Shown one piece after another: positions 26,144 to 34,018 of a stretch of 64,000 bases of DNA. The notes under the pieces were generated by a model that did not search any database, was not told where the DNA came from, and saw only the letters and a program-made list of their open reading frames with translations. The DNA is from Verrucomicrobium sp. GAS474. Lineage in GTDB: Bacteria > Verrucomicrobiota > Verrucomicrobiia > Methylacidiphilales > GAS474. A program made the translations under genes and the position numbers. The first letter of the stretch is position 1; every line of letters begins with the position of its first letter. The DNA is taken from assembly GCF_900105685.1 (NCBI RefSeq), contig NZ_LT629781.1:3286001-3350000 (forward strand). Reading direction: 5' to 3'.

Positions 26144-27373
26144 TTAGTGGACGACGAGGTCGGCCTGGAGGGCGCCGGCTTCCTTGATTTCCTGGAAGAT
26201 CGCCATCACGTCGCGGGGCGTGACGCCGAGGGCGTTGAGCGCCGCGGCGACGTCCTGGGCGGTGGCGAGGTCGTTGAAGACGATGATCTTCTTTTTCTCT
26301 TCCTGGACGTTGAGGCTGACGTTGGGGGTGGCGATCGCCGCCCCGGGCGCGCCGGTGACGGGGCCGCCGGGGCCCGCCGGGGCCGCCGCCGCGCCGCCGC
26401 CGGTGATCGTCCCGTTCCCGTTGTTGACGATCGCGGTGTTGCCCGTGCCGGGAGGCGGCTGGGAGACATCGTAGCTCTGGGCGACCTGGACGGTGAGGTT
26501 GCCGTGGGCGATGGCGACGGAGTCGATCTTGATCGCCGAGGTGAAGACGATGGTGCCGGTCCGCTCGTTCATGATGATCCGGGCGGGGACGTCGGGCCGG
26601 AAGACGACGTTCTCGACGCGGGCGATGAATTCGAGCTGCTTGTCCTCGGCCTGCGCTTCCTTGGGGACGAAGACCCGGACGGTGCTCGAGCTGAGGGCCT
26701 CGGCGATCGGCCCGATCTGCTCGTTGACCGCGTTGGCGAGGCGGACGGCGGAGGTGAAGTCGGGGGCGCGGAGGGAGATCTCCAGGGCGCCGCTGGCGAA
26801 GTAGCTGGTGGGGATTTCACGTTCCATGATCGCCCCGTCGGGGATCATGCCGACGGTGGGATGGTTCTTCGTGAACTCGGCCCCCGCGCCGCCGCCCGGC
26901 GCCGCGCCCGCCCCGGCGCTGAGGGTGAAGCCGCCGATGGAGAGCGGCCCCTGGGCCTGGGCGTAGACCTGCTTGTCCGGGCCGATCAGGTAGGTGAGCT
27001 GGAGGGTGCCGCCCTGGAGCGACTTCGCATCGCTGAGGGAGGAGACGACGACGTCGAACTTCTTGCCGTTCCGGAGCCCCGCGCCGATCCGGGCGGTGAC
27101 CATGACGGCGGCCGAGTTCTTCGCCTTGATGTTCTGGGCGGTGATCGTGAGGCCGAAGTTCTTCAGGAAGTTGGAGACGACCTGCTGGGTGCTGATCGGG
27201 TCGGAATCGCCCTGCCCCGCGAGGCCGGAGACGATGCCGTAGCCGTAGAGGAAGTTGTCCCGGTTCCCCTGCACGTCGGCGACGTCCTTCACCCGGGACT
27301 GCGCCGAGGCGGTGCCGAGGGAGAGCGCGCCGAGGAGGACGAGGGCGGCCAGGGTTTTGAGAGAGAGGTTCAT
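26144..27373 (-). CDS. flgI: Flagellar P-ring protein FlgI
   Basis: A 409-aa periplasmic protein with a Sec signal peptide (MNLSLKTLAALVLLGALSLG, cleavage near ASAQ). Mature motifs are canonical: VKDVADVQGNRDNFLYGYG, GLAGQGDSD and, at the C-terminus, TARDVAAALNALGVTPRD-like phrasing (ALNALGVTPRDVMAIFQEIK). It builds the P-ring around the rod in the peptidoglycan layer. The ATG at 27373 is chosen because it starts the signal peptide; the upstream in-frame start adds 14 unrelated residues. A Pro/Gly/Ala-rich insert is seen around residues 325-355. Confidence 0.94.
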   Translation of the reverse strand: MNLSLKTLAALVLLGALSLGTASAQSRVKDVADVQGNRDNFLYGYGIVSGLAGQGDSDPISTQQVVSNFLKNFGLTITAQNIKAKNSAAVMVTARIGAGLRNGKKFDVVVSSLSDAKSLQGGTLQLTYLIGPDKQVYAQAQGPLSIGGFTLSAGAGAAPGGGAGAEFTKNHPTVGMIPDGAIMEREIPTSYFASGALEISLRAPDFTSAVRLANAVNEQIGPIAEALSSSTVRVFVPKEAQAEDKQLEFIARVENVVFRPDVPARIIMNERTGTIVFTSAIKIDSVAIAHGNLTVQVAQSYDVSQPPPGTGNTAIVNNGNGTITGGGAAAAPAGPGGPVTGAPGAAIATPNVSLNVQEEKKKIIVFNDLATAQDVAAALNALGVTPRDVMAIFQEIKEAGALQADLVVH

Positions 27374-27380
27374 GGGCGGA

Positions 27381-27527
27381 TTAGTGATTGCCTTCGACGA
27401 GGAACGGCTTCGCACTCCCCTGCCCCGCGACGGCGGCGGCGGTGGCCGACGCCTTCGGCGAGGTCGAGGCCAGGCTGAGGAGGACTCCGAAGAGCACCAG
27501 GGCGGCGAGGAGGGTCAGTTTGTTCAC
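27381..27527 (-). CDS. Small signal-peptide-like ORF between flgH and flgI
   Basis: A 48-aa frame from a GTG at 27527 to a TAA at 27381, filling the only sizeable gap between flgH and flgI. It opens with two basic/polar residues and a hydrophobic run (VNKLTLLAALVLFGVLLSLA) like a signal peptide or single TM. A small Ala/Ser-rich remainder ends KPFLVEGNH. It stops 7 nt before the flgI start, a spacing typical of co-translated genes. No convincing ribosome-binding site precedes the GTG. I do not recognise it; a small secreted accessory to ring assembly is possible. Confidence 0.4.
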   Translation of the reverse strand: MNKLTLLAALVLFGVLLSLASTSPKASATAAAVAGQGSAKPFLVEGNH

Positions 27528-27586
27528 GTGGGGTAAAGCGGTTGGCGGTTAAGAGTGTCGGAGGGGACTGGACTTGGGGCCTCAGG

Positions 27587-28240
27587 CTAGAAAGGGTTGA
27601 TGAACTCGTAGATGGTGGTGATCCAGCCCTTGCGGGTGGCGCGGGTGACGTCGCCGACGCCGTCGCTTTTGATCTGGAGATCGGCCACCTGGGTCGAGCT
27701 GACCGCGTTGGTCGCGTCGAGGTCCTGCTGGCGGACGATGCCGGAGAGGGTGAGGGTCGTCCGTTCCTTGTCGTTCTGCTGGACGCGGAGCGCCTCGACG
27801 CGGAAGGTGCCGTTCGGATAGACCTCGGTGATCCGGGCCTGGACCGTCGTCGTCATGACCTCGTTGCTGGTCTGGGAGCCGCTCCCCGCGAAGGTCTGCG
27901 CCCCGGCCCACTGGTTGCCGTAGTTCCCGGCGACGTTGTTCGGGATGAGGAAGGAGGTGACGCTGTCGTTGACGCTGGCGGTCTTGCCGGTGGCGAGGGT
28001 CTTCGCCCGGGTCGACACCTGGCTGAGGTTGACGACGATCGTCACCGTGTCCCCGATGCTGCAGGCCGAGGGATCGGAATAAAGCGACTTCGAGCGGCCG
28101 CCGACCGAGTTCGGATCGGCGGGGAAGATCGAGCCCGGGGCGCTGTAAGGCGAGATCCGGCCCGGCCCGAGGACCTCGGCGAAGCCGCGATCGACGAAGA
28201 GCAACACTGCGGCAAAGAGCAAAGCCGACATCCGATTCAT
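27587..28240 (-). CDS. flgH: Flagellar L-ring protein FlgH
   Basis: A 217-aa protein with a signal peptide (MNRMSALLFAAVLLFVDRGFA). Mature motifs are SLYSDPSACSIGDTVTIVVN and VYPNGTFRVEALRVQQNDKE, then the C-terminal GIVRQQDLDATNAVSST, all canonical FlgH. FlgH is usually a lipoprotein. Here no Cys follows the signal at a lipobox position, so the L-ring may lack lipid anchoring. Its ATG overlaps the flgA stop (ATGA at 28237-28240), indicating coupling. Confidence 0.92.
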   Translation of the reverse strand: MNRMSALLFAAVLLFVDRGFAEVLGPGRISPYSAPGSIFPADPNSVGGRSKSLYSDPSACSIGDTVTIVVNLSQVSTRAKTLATGKTASVNDSVTSFLIPNNVAGNYGNQWAGAQTFAGSGSQTSNEVMTTTVQARITEVYPNGTFRVEALRVQQNDKERTTLTLSGIVRQQDLDATNAVSSTQVADLQIKSDGVGDVTRATRKGWITTIYEFINPF

Positions 28241-29322
28241 TGAACGATCTCCAATTCCTGTTCCCCGACGACCTTGGCGTAGATCGTCTTCTGGGAGTTC
28301 ATGTTCCTCACCGGGATCACCTCGCCCCGGGCCCCGTCCTGAAGGCAAAGGCCCCTCATGCTGATCTTCACGTGATTCTGGTTGTAGGTCACCGTGACGT
28401 TCTTCCCCTTCTGCACGATCTTCTTCGGCGCGAGGGCGTTCGGCACCAGGACGGTCCCGACGGGGATCAGCCGGGCGGCGACCAGCTCGCCCGGGTCGGG
28501 GAGCTTGTCGACGAAGTTCGTGCCGAGCTTGATGCCGTCGACGGCGGTCTCGCGGAAATCGATCGGGTTGTATTCCTCGCCGGGGGAGATGGGGCGGAGG
28601 GCGATCCACGCCGTCCGCTGCCAGCTCCAGCGGAAGCTGACCGTCGAGGTTCCGACGAGTTCCCCCGTGCCGGAGTAGTAGCGGACCGTCGCGGTGCCCC
28701 AGGTGTGGTTCAGCGCGCCGTCGCCCAGCTGGACCTGCGCGCCGATCCGCCCGGCGGGGATCATGCCGCCCTGGATGCGGGCGACTTCCTCGATCTTCAC
28801 GTCGCCCGCGCCCTGCGTGGCCCGCTGGATCTCGGGGAGGAGGACGGCGGGGAGCTCGGCGGCGGAGACGGTGCGTCCGGGGCGCTTCACCATGCAGCTG
28901 TCGACGCCGATAAGGCTGTAGGAGCGGAATTCGGGATGGCCGAGGAGGACCCCCTCGACGGCGTTGCGGGAGACGATCCGGCTCGTGTTGAAGGCGGGGG
29001 CGACGGCGATCGGGATCGCGGCCAGGTCGGCGGGCAGCGGCTTGTCCGAGGCGACGAGATCGCCCAGCACCACCGTGCCGCCGACGATGTCGGTCTCCTG
29101 CCGGAACTGGAGGATCACCCGGTCGGAAGGCGCGCTGATCGTCACGCCCTGGGCCGGCGCGGGAGCGGGAGCCGCGTCGGCGGCGGTGGCCGGAGCCTGG
29201 GCGGCGGAGAAAACCTGGCCCGACGCCTGGAAGGAGGCGAGCTGCTGCGCGCCGAGGTGGCCGAGGCTTCCGGCGAGGGAAGCCAGCACCAGCGCGGAAG
29301 CGGAGAGGCGGAAGGTTTTCAT
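28237..29322 (-). CDS. flgA: P-ring assembly chaperone FlgA (long form)
   Basis: A 361-aa exported protein (signal peptide to about residue 25, MKTFRLSASALVLASLAGSL). The C-terminal SAF domain has the FlgA pattern GTVLVPNALAPKKIVQKG followed by KNVTVTYNQNHVKISMRG. Typical FlgA is about 220 aa; the extra N-terminal ~130 residues contain Ala/Pro-rich sequence and a further beta-rich segment. FlgA helps FlgI polymerise into the P-ring in the periplasm. Confidence 0.87.
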   Translation of the reverse strand: MKTFRLSASALVLASLAGSLGHLGAQQLASFQASGQVFSAAQAPATAADAAPAPAPAQGVTISAPSDRVILQFRQETDIVGGTVVLGDLVASDKPLPADLAAIPIAVAPAFNTSRIVSRNAVEGVLLGHPEFRSYSLIGVDSCMVKRPGRTVSAAELPAVLLPEIQRATQGAGDVKIEEVARIQGGMIPAGRIGAQVQLGDGALNHTWGTATVRYYSGTGELVGTSTVSFRWSWQRTAWIALRPISPGEEYNPIDFRETAVDGIKLGTNFVDKLPDPGELVAARLIPVGTVLVPNALAPKKIVQKGKNVTVTYNQNHVKISMRGLCLQDGARGEVIPVRNMNSQKTIYAKVVGEQELEIVQ

Positions 29323-29341
29323 CGGTCAGGTGGGGAAAGGT

Positions 29342-30133
29342 TTAGCGGCGGAGGTTGTCGGCCTGCTCCATCATGTTGTCGGCGGCCTGAATCGCCTTGG
29401 AGTTGACCTCGTAGGCGCGCTGGGCCTGGATCATCTTCACCATCTCGTTGACGACGGAGACGTTCGAGTTTTCCACGTAGCCCTGCTGGAGGGAGCCGAG
29501 GCCGGTCGAGCCGGGCTTGCCTTCGGTCGCGGTGCCGGAGGCGGGGGTCTCGGTGAAGAGGTTGTTGCCCTCGGCCTTGAGGCCGTTCGGATTGATGAAG
29601 TCGGAGAGGGTGATCTGACCGGCGCTGGCCGTCTGGCCGGTCGAGTCGGTCAGCGTCACGGTGCCGTCCGGCCCGATGGAGACCGACTTCGTCCCCGTCG
29701 GGATCGTCGGGGCGCCGACGAGCTTCGCGCCGTCGGGGGTCACGATTTCGCCGTTCGCGTTCAGGGCGAAGTTGCCCGCGCGGGTGTAGCCGTTGGTCCC
29801 GGAGCCGTCGGTCATGAGAACCTTGAAGAAGCCGCGGCCGCTGATCGCGACGCTATACTGGGGATCCCCGGCGACGAATTCGCCCTGGGTGAAGTCGCGG
29901 GCCGTGGCGGTGACCTTCGTGCCGTAGCCGACCGCGAGGCTGCCCGGGGTCTTGTCGCCGGTGCCGAGCTCGGTGCCGGGCTGCTTCTGCGTATCGTAGA
30001 GGAGATCCTCGAACTGGGGCGTCGAGCCCTTGAAGCCGGGCGTGTTGACGTTGGCCAGGTTGTTCGCGATGACGTCGATGTTCGTCTGCTGGGCGAGCAT
30101 CCCGCTGGCGGCGGAGTAGAGGGAACGGATCAT
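29342..30133 (-). CDS. flgG: Distal rod protein FlgG
   Basis: A 263-aa protein, the standard FlgG length. It starts MIRSLYSAASGMLAQQTNID with VIANNLANVNTPGFKGS, and ends with VNEMVKMIQAQRAYEVNSKA, both hallmark rod/hook motifs. FlgG forms the distal rod within the P- and L-rings. It lies 42 nt downstream of flgF. Confidence 0.94.
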   Translation of the reverse strand: MIRSLYSAASGMLAQQTNIDVIANNLANVNTPGFKGSTPQFEDLLYDTQKQPGTELGTGDKTPGSLAVGYGTKVTATARDFTQGEFVAGDPQYSVAISGRGFFKVLMTDGSGTNGYTRAGNFALNANGEIVTPDGAKLVGAPTIPTGTKSVSIGPDGTVTLTDSTGQTASAGQITLSDFINPNGLKAEGNNLFTETPASGTATEGKPGSTGLGSLQQGYVENSNVSVVNEMVKMIQAQRAYEVNSKAIQAADNMMEQADNLRR

Positions 30134-30175
30134 GGTCTTGGGTCTCTCGGGTTAGGAATGGGAAAAGGGGCCGTC

Positions 30176-30970
30176 TTAGGTGTTGTTCATCGCGTGGACG
30201 ATGTCGCCGGTGAGGGTGTCCTCGGCGGTGGTGAGCTTCTGGCTGGCCTCGTAGGCGCGGACGACGTTGACGAGGCTGACCATCTCGCTGACCGAGTTGG
30301 CGTTGGAGCTTTCGAGCGCGCCCTGCATCACGGCGCTGTCCTTGCCCAGGCCGGACTTGAAGGCGGTGGGGGGGGCCTCGCTGCTGGCGACGAAGCGGCC
30401 GTTGGGAGCGCCGAGGGAGAGGACGGTCCGGGGATCGTCGAAGTGGGCGAAGGTGAGGCTGCCGATCTTGACGCTCTTCGCGCCGTCGTCGGCCCGGATG
30501 ACGCCGTTCGGGTCGACCTTGACCTTGACCGAGTCCTTCGCGGCGATCGTGATCGGGGCATCCCCTTCGCCGAGGACGGTGGCGCCGTCGAGGGTCACCA
30601 TCTTCCCCTCGTTCGTGAGGTGGAACTGGCCGTCCCGGGTGTAGGAAGTGGAGCCGTCCTGTTCGCGGACCTTGAAGAAGCCGTCGCCGACAATGCCGAA
30701 ATCGTAATCGGCGCCGGTCCGGGCGACCTCGGCGGGGGTGAAATCGGTGACGGTGCGGGCCTGGAGCGGGGCGGCCTTCATGCCGAGGCGGCGGATGGTG
30801 CCGGGGATGTTGCCCCCCTTCTGGAGGTCGGAATCCTTCGGGATCTCGAAGGCGACCATCGTCCGCTTGTTGCCGGGCATGCTCATGCGGGCCAGGTTGG
30901 AGGAAATCGTCTCCTGCTGGATCGCCTGCGACTTCATCCCGCTGACTGCTTCGTAAAGGCCGATTTCCAT
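30176..30970 (-). CDS. flgF: Proximal rod protein FlgF
   Basis: A 264-aa rod protein with MEIGLYEAVSGMKSQAIQQE at the N-terminus and SVSEMVSLVNVVRAYEASQK at the C-terminus. Lower similarity to the rod consensus than FlgG (no canonical NNxANxNTxGF; SSNLARMSMPGNK instead) and position upstream of flgG support FlgF. It is the first gene of the flgF-csrA block. The ATG at 30970 begins exactly at the family's conserved N-terminal helix, which fixes the start and makes the very short distance to the promoter at 30985-31000 meaningful. Confidence 0.88.
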   Translation of the reverse strand: MEIGLYEAVSGMKSQAIQQETISSNLARMSMPGNKRTMVAFEIPKDSDLQKGGNIPGTIRRLGMKAAPLQARTVTDFTPAEVARTGADYDFGIVGDGFFKVREQDGSTSYTRDGQFHLTNEGKMVTLDGATVLGEGDAPITIAAKDSVKVKVDPNGVIRADDGAKSVKIGSLTFAHFDDPRTVLSLGAPNGRFVASSEAPPTAFKSGLGKDSAVMQGALESSNANSVSEMVSLVNVVRAYEASQKLTTAEDTLTGDIVHAMNNT

Positions 30971-30984
30971 CTTGCCTCATACTT

Positions 30985-31000
30985 CGCACGCCTTGTGCCA
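30985..31000 (-). promoter_or_regulatory. Candidate sigma-54 (-24/-12) promoter for the flgF-csrA block
   Basis: Minus-strand TGGCACAAGGCGTGCG. The GG and GC doublets are separated by exactly 10 nt, as sigma-54 requires, and TGGCAC matches the -24 consensus fully. From the GC to the ATG there are 15 nt, so the predicted start site is near 30974, giving a leader of about 4 nt. Confidence 0.65.
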
Positions 31001-31072
31001 AGTCCCCTGCCCGGGATCGAGAACGGCTATTTTATCCCCTCCCCGAAGGGCTCATAAGAGAGGAAGGCTCGG

Positions 31073-31084
31073 TTTTCTCCGATT
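31073..31084 (-). promoter_or_regulatory. Possible activator-binding motif upstream of flgF
   Basis: Minus-strand AATCGGAGAAAA, about 75-85 bp upstream of the -24 element. It resembles the two direct repeats upstream of flgB (53165-53211). It is also one arm of an inverted repeat (CTCCGA/TCGGAG, 31078-31095). Enhancer function is inferred from similarity and distance only. Confidence 0.3.
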
Positions 31085-31108
31085 CTTTTCGGAGGACCGG
31101 CAGGAAAG

Positions 31109-31132
31109 TCCCTTTTGGAAAGGGATTTTTTT
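31109..31132. terminator. Hairpin terminator downstream of the mot module
   Basis: Stem TCCCTTT / AAAGGGA with a 3-nt loop (31109-31125), followed on the plus strand by seven Ts and on the minus strand by CTTTCC. It starts 21 nt downstream of the stop of the leftward 128-aa gene and upstream of the flgF promoter, so it probably separates the fliA-mot module from the flgF block. The strong T-run favours rightward termination, so efficiency for the leftward transcript is uncertain. Confidence 0.5.
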
Positions 31133-31145
31133 GCCGCTTTTTTGC

Positions 31146-31532
31146 CTAGGAGGGCAAATTGGGCGCGGAAGATTTTTCCTCCGCCTTGGCCTTGTCGGCC
31201 GACTCGCAGCGGATGAGATACTGCTCCCCGCAGGAGCAGGAAAAGTGGACTTCAAAGACGCCGGGAGCGGTCTCCAGGACCTCGACCTTCGGCGGCGCTT
31301 TCTGCTTCACGATGGCAACGACGGCGGTCGCCGGCTTCGGGGCGGGGGCACCCGGCTTCAGCCCGGGCTTGGCACCCGGCAGCGGAGGCTTACCCGGAAC
31401 TCCGGGGGCTCCGGCCTTCACGACGCCGACGGGGGAAGCGCCCGCGGCGGGAGCCCCGGCAGGCGCGGCTGAGGGAGCGGAAGGCTTCCGGATCTGGATC
31501 CGGGTCTTGTCGTCGGGATTGAGAAAGCTCAT
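31146..31532 (-). CDS. Pro/Ala-rich protein with a small Cys motif, coupled to motB
   Basis: A 128-aa protein. The middle (about residues 18-80) is Pro/Ala/Gly/Lys-rich and probably disordered. The C-terminal part has a compact beta-like segment with CSCG and a further Cys (C99, C101, C109), suggesting metal binding or a redox site. Its start overlaps the motB stop (ATGA, 31529-31532), so it is translated with the stator genes. No known family is recognised. A cytoplasmic stator accessory is conceivable but unproven. Confidence 0.65.
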   Translation of the reverse strand: MSFLNPDDKTRIQIRKPSAPSAAPAGAPAAGASPVGVVKAGAPGVPGKPPLPGAKPGLKPGAPAPKPATAVVAIVKQKAPPKVEVLETAPGVFEVHFSCSCGEQYLIRCESADKAKAEEKSSAPNLPS

Positions 31533-32287
31533 GGAGATTGGGATTCCTTCATTTTCTGACGGAAACTGTCGGGATCTTCACCCGCCCCCGGACGCAAGAC
31601 AATCGCAATCCGCCGGTTGTCCTCGGAACCGGGGTTGGCCGGGTCGATCGGATCGGAGGAGCCCTTCCCCGCGATGCGGAAGAACTGGGAGGCCTTCACC
31701 CCGCTGTCGCCGAGGGCCTGCTCCGAGGAGACGGCCCGCTGGGTCGAGGTCTCCCACCCCTTGATATTGTCGGCGTTCCCCTCGCTACGCTCGGCGTGGC
31801 CCTCGACCTCCACCTGGACGGGGAGCCGCTCGATCTGCCAACCGATCGTCTGGAGGACGAACTGGCCGAAGGCGGTGAGGTTGGGGGAGTTCGGCTCGAA
31901 GAACGGCTTCTTCGCCTTGTCGATCATCGTGATGCGGACGCCGTCGGCGGTGTAGTCGAAGCGGATCTGGTCGTCGCCCACCTCGCTGCTGTTGCTCAGC
32001 TGCTTCCGGATCTCCTCGACGGCCTGCTGGAGCGGATTGATCGAGACCATCTCCTTGCTGGCGTGGTCCTGTGGGACCTGCTTGTACTCGTGCGTCACTT
32101 CCTTCGCGAGGATCGCCTTCTGGCCCGCGTGGATGTTCGTCTTCTTGCCTTGGAAATAGTCCTCGATGGCGCGCTTCGTCTCCTCGTCGGCGCCCATGAT
32201 CCAGAGGCACAGGAAGAGCGCGAACATCGACGTCATGAAGTCCGCGTAGGCGACCTTCCAACTTCCGCCTCCGTGTCCGCCGCCCAT
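31529..32287 (-). CDS. motB: Flagellar stator protein MotB
   Basis: A 252-aa protein. The single N-terminal TM begins WKVAYADFMTSMFALFLCLW, with the ion-binding Asp at D16. The C-terminal OmpA-like peptidoglycan-binding domain (about 115-245) contains VQVEVEGHAERSEGNADNIK and GSSDPIDPANPGSEDNRRIA. It forms the stator with MotA, encoded 34 nt upstream. Coupling ion (H+ versus Na+) cannot be decided reliably from sequence by eye. Confidence 0.93.
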   Translation of the reverse strand: MGGGHGGGSWKVAYADFMTSMFALFLCLWIMGADEETKRAIEDYFQGKKTNIHAGQKAILAKEVTHEYKQVPQDHASKEMVSINPLQQAVEEIRKQLSNSSEVGDDQIRFDYTADGVRITMIDKAKKPFFEPNSPNLTAFGQFVLQTIGWQIERLPVQVEVEGHAERSEGNADNIKGWETSTQRAVSSEQALGDSGVKASQFFRIAGKGSSDPIDPANPGSEDNRRIAIVLRPGAGEDPDSFRQKMKESQSP

Positions 32288-32321
32288 AGTCGTGACTTCT
32301 GGTCCTGGCTAGCCACCGGGG

Positions 32322-33185
32322 CTAGGCGGGCCGCTTGAGGGATTTGAGTTCGGTCTCGAACGCGTCGCTCACGGGCTGACGGTCGGGGGGAATCGCCTTG
32401 CGGCCCGATTCGGCGGCCATGATCGGCGGGGAACCGTTGGCGTAGCTGACGATCATGTTGCACATGACCTGGTAATAGGCGATCTCGTCCTCGTTGATGA
32501 ACTCGATCTTCACGATGAGCGGCTGCATCAGGCCGTAGCTGAGCAGGAGGCCGAGGAAGGTGCCGACGAGCGCCGAGGCGACCTTCTCGCCGATGACCGC
32601 CTTTTCACCCGAGAGGAAGCCCATGGTGACGACGATGCCGAGAACGGCGGCGACGATGCCGACGCCGGGGAGCGCGTCCGAGACCTTGTTGAGAATGATG
32701 AGCGGCCCCTGCTGGTGGTGGTGGATCTTCTGCACTTCCTCGGTGAGGGAGACGCGGAGCTGTTCCGGCTTCATGCGGCCTTCGATGAGGGGCCGAAGGG
32801 CGTCCTGGAGGAAGGCGATGGCGTGGTGGTCGGCGAGGAAGGCGGGATACTTCGAGAAGATCGGGCTCGAGGCCGGATTGACGACGTGTTCCTCGATGCC
32901 GACGACGCCCTGCTCGCGCGCGATCATGAAGAGCTCGTACAACCCCTTGCAGAGATCGAGATACCGTTCCTGCGGATAGGGTACGGCCCCCGTCGCCTGC
33001 TTCATCTTCGCGAGCGTCGCCTTGAGGACCGAACCGGGGCTGCCGCCGACGAGGTAGCCGACGCCGACGCCGATGATGATGAACCATTCGCCCGGGTGGA
33101 GCAGGGACTCCATGTGGCCCCCGTTGTACAGGAAGCCGCCGAAAACCGAGCCGAACACGATACCCCAACCAGCAAGCAACAACAT
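32322..33185 (-). CDS. motA: Flagellar stator protein MotA
   Basis: A 287-aa protein with four TM segments: two near the N-terminus (about 3-20 and 33-50) and two near 195-245. The conserved segment NKVSDALPGVGIVAAVLGIV carries the TM3 proline, and KVASALVGTFLGLLLSYG lies at TM4. The cytoplasmic loop contains the torque-generating charged region. It lies between fliA and motB in one transcript. Confidence 0.94.
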   Translation of the reverse strand: MLLLAGWGIVFGSVFGGFLYNGGHMESLLHPGEWFIIIGVGVGYLVGGSPGSVLKATLAKMKQATGAVPYPQERYLDLCKGLYELFMIAREQGVVGIEEHVVNPASSPIFSKYPAFLADHHAIAFLQDALRPLIEGRMKPEQLRVSLTEEVQKIHHHQQGPLIILNKVSDALPGVGIVAAVLGIVVTMGFLSGEKAVIGEKVASALVGTFLGLLLSYGLMQPLIVKIEFINEDEIAYYQVMCNMIVSYANGSPPIMAAESGRKAIPPDRQPVSDAFETELKSLKRPA

Positions 33186-33207
33186 AGGTGTCCTTTTCTC
33201 TGTGGGG

Positions 33208-33993
33208 TTACCGCTTCCGCTCCTTCAGGAAGGTCGAACGGAGCCGGGTGATCGCCAGCGTATGCACCTGGGAGACACGGGATTCCGTGATATTCAGGAT
33301 CTCGGCGATGTCTTTGAGGCGAAGGTTTTCCATGTAATACAGCGTCAGGACATGGAGCTGCTGCACGGGCAGTTTTTCCATTGTCATGCGTAAAATGGCT
33401 TTATCCTCCTCATTTAGCAAGCTCGCAAATGGGGTCAAAGAAGTGGGATCGGCGACAACGTCCTCGTGGGAGAGAGAGTCGCCCTCCTCGCTGTTGAAGA
33501 CCGGTTCCTGGAGGGAAAAATAGGAGACGGGACGGATCCGGTCGAGCATCTCGAGGAGGTCCTTGACGCTCATCCCCATTTCCTTCGCCAGCTCGTCCTC
33601 CGTCGGCTCCCGGCCGAGGCGCTGGGCGGCGGCGTCCTGGGCGGCCTCGAGGGTCCGGGCATCCTTGTGGACCGAGCGGGGGACCCAGTCGAGGCGGCGG
33701 AGCTCGTCGAGGATCTGGCCCCGGATGCGGAAGGTGCAATAGGTCTTCAGCGTCGTCCCGCGGGAGGGATCGTAGCGGTCGACGGCGTCGAGGAGGCCCA
33801 TGACGCCCGCGCTGATGAGGTCGTCCTGCGCGATGTGGGGCGGCAGGTAGAGCCCCATCCGGGCGACGACGAAGTTCACCATCGGCAGGAGGGACCGGAT
33901 CAGCGTGTCGCGCTCCTCCTCGGTCCGCTTCACGGGCGGCGGGGGCGGCGGCACGACCGCCCGGCGGGGAAGAGGAGAGGGTTGCGGGTCCAT
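33208..33993 (-). CDS. fliA: Flagellar sigma factor FliA (sigma-28)
   Basis: A 261-aa sigma-70-family factor. Region 2 contains YLPPHIAQDDLISAGVMGLL and YCTFRIRGQILDELRRLDWV. Region 3 (LGREPTEDELAKEMGMSVKD) follows, then region 4 (LRLKDIAEILNITESRVSQV) with its helix-turn-helix, in the FliA/WhiG pattern. It directs late flagellar genes such as flagellin and chemotaxis genes. No anti-sigma flgM is visible in the window, so control of FliA may differ from the enteric scheme or flgM lies elsewhere. Confidence 0.94.
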   Translation of the reverse strand: MDPQPSPLPRRAVVPPPPPPVKRTEEERDTLIRSLLPMVNFVVARMGLYLPPHIAQDDLISAGVMGLLDAVDRYDPSRGTTLKTYCTFRIRGQILDELRRLDWVPRSVHKDARTLEAAQDAAAQRLGREPTEDELAKEMGMSVKDLLEMLDRIRPVSYFSLQEPVFNSEEGDSLSHEDVVADPTSLTPFASLLNEEDKAILRMTMEKLPVQQLHVLTLYYMENLRLKDIAEILNITESRVSQVHTLAITRLRSTFLKERKR

Positions 33994-34018
33994 GGAAATT
34001 CGGGAAAAAATCGAGGGA

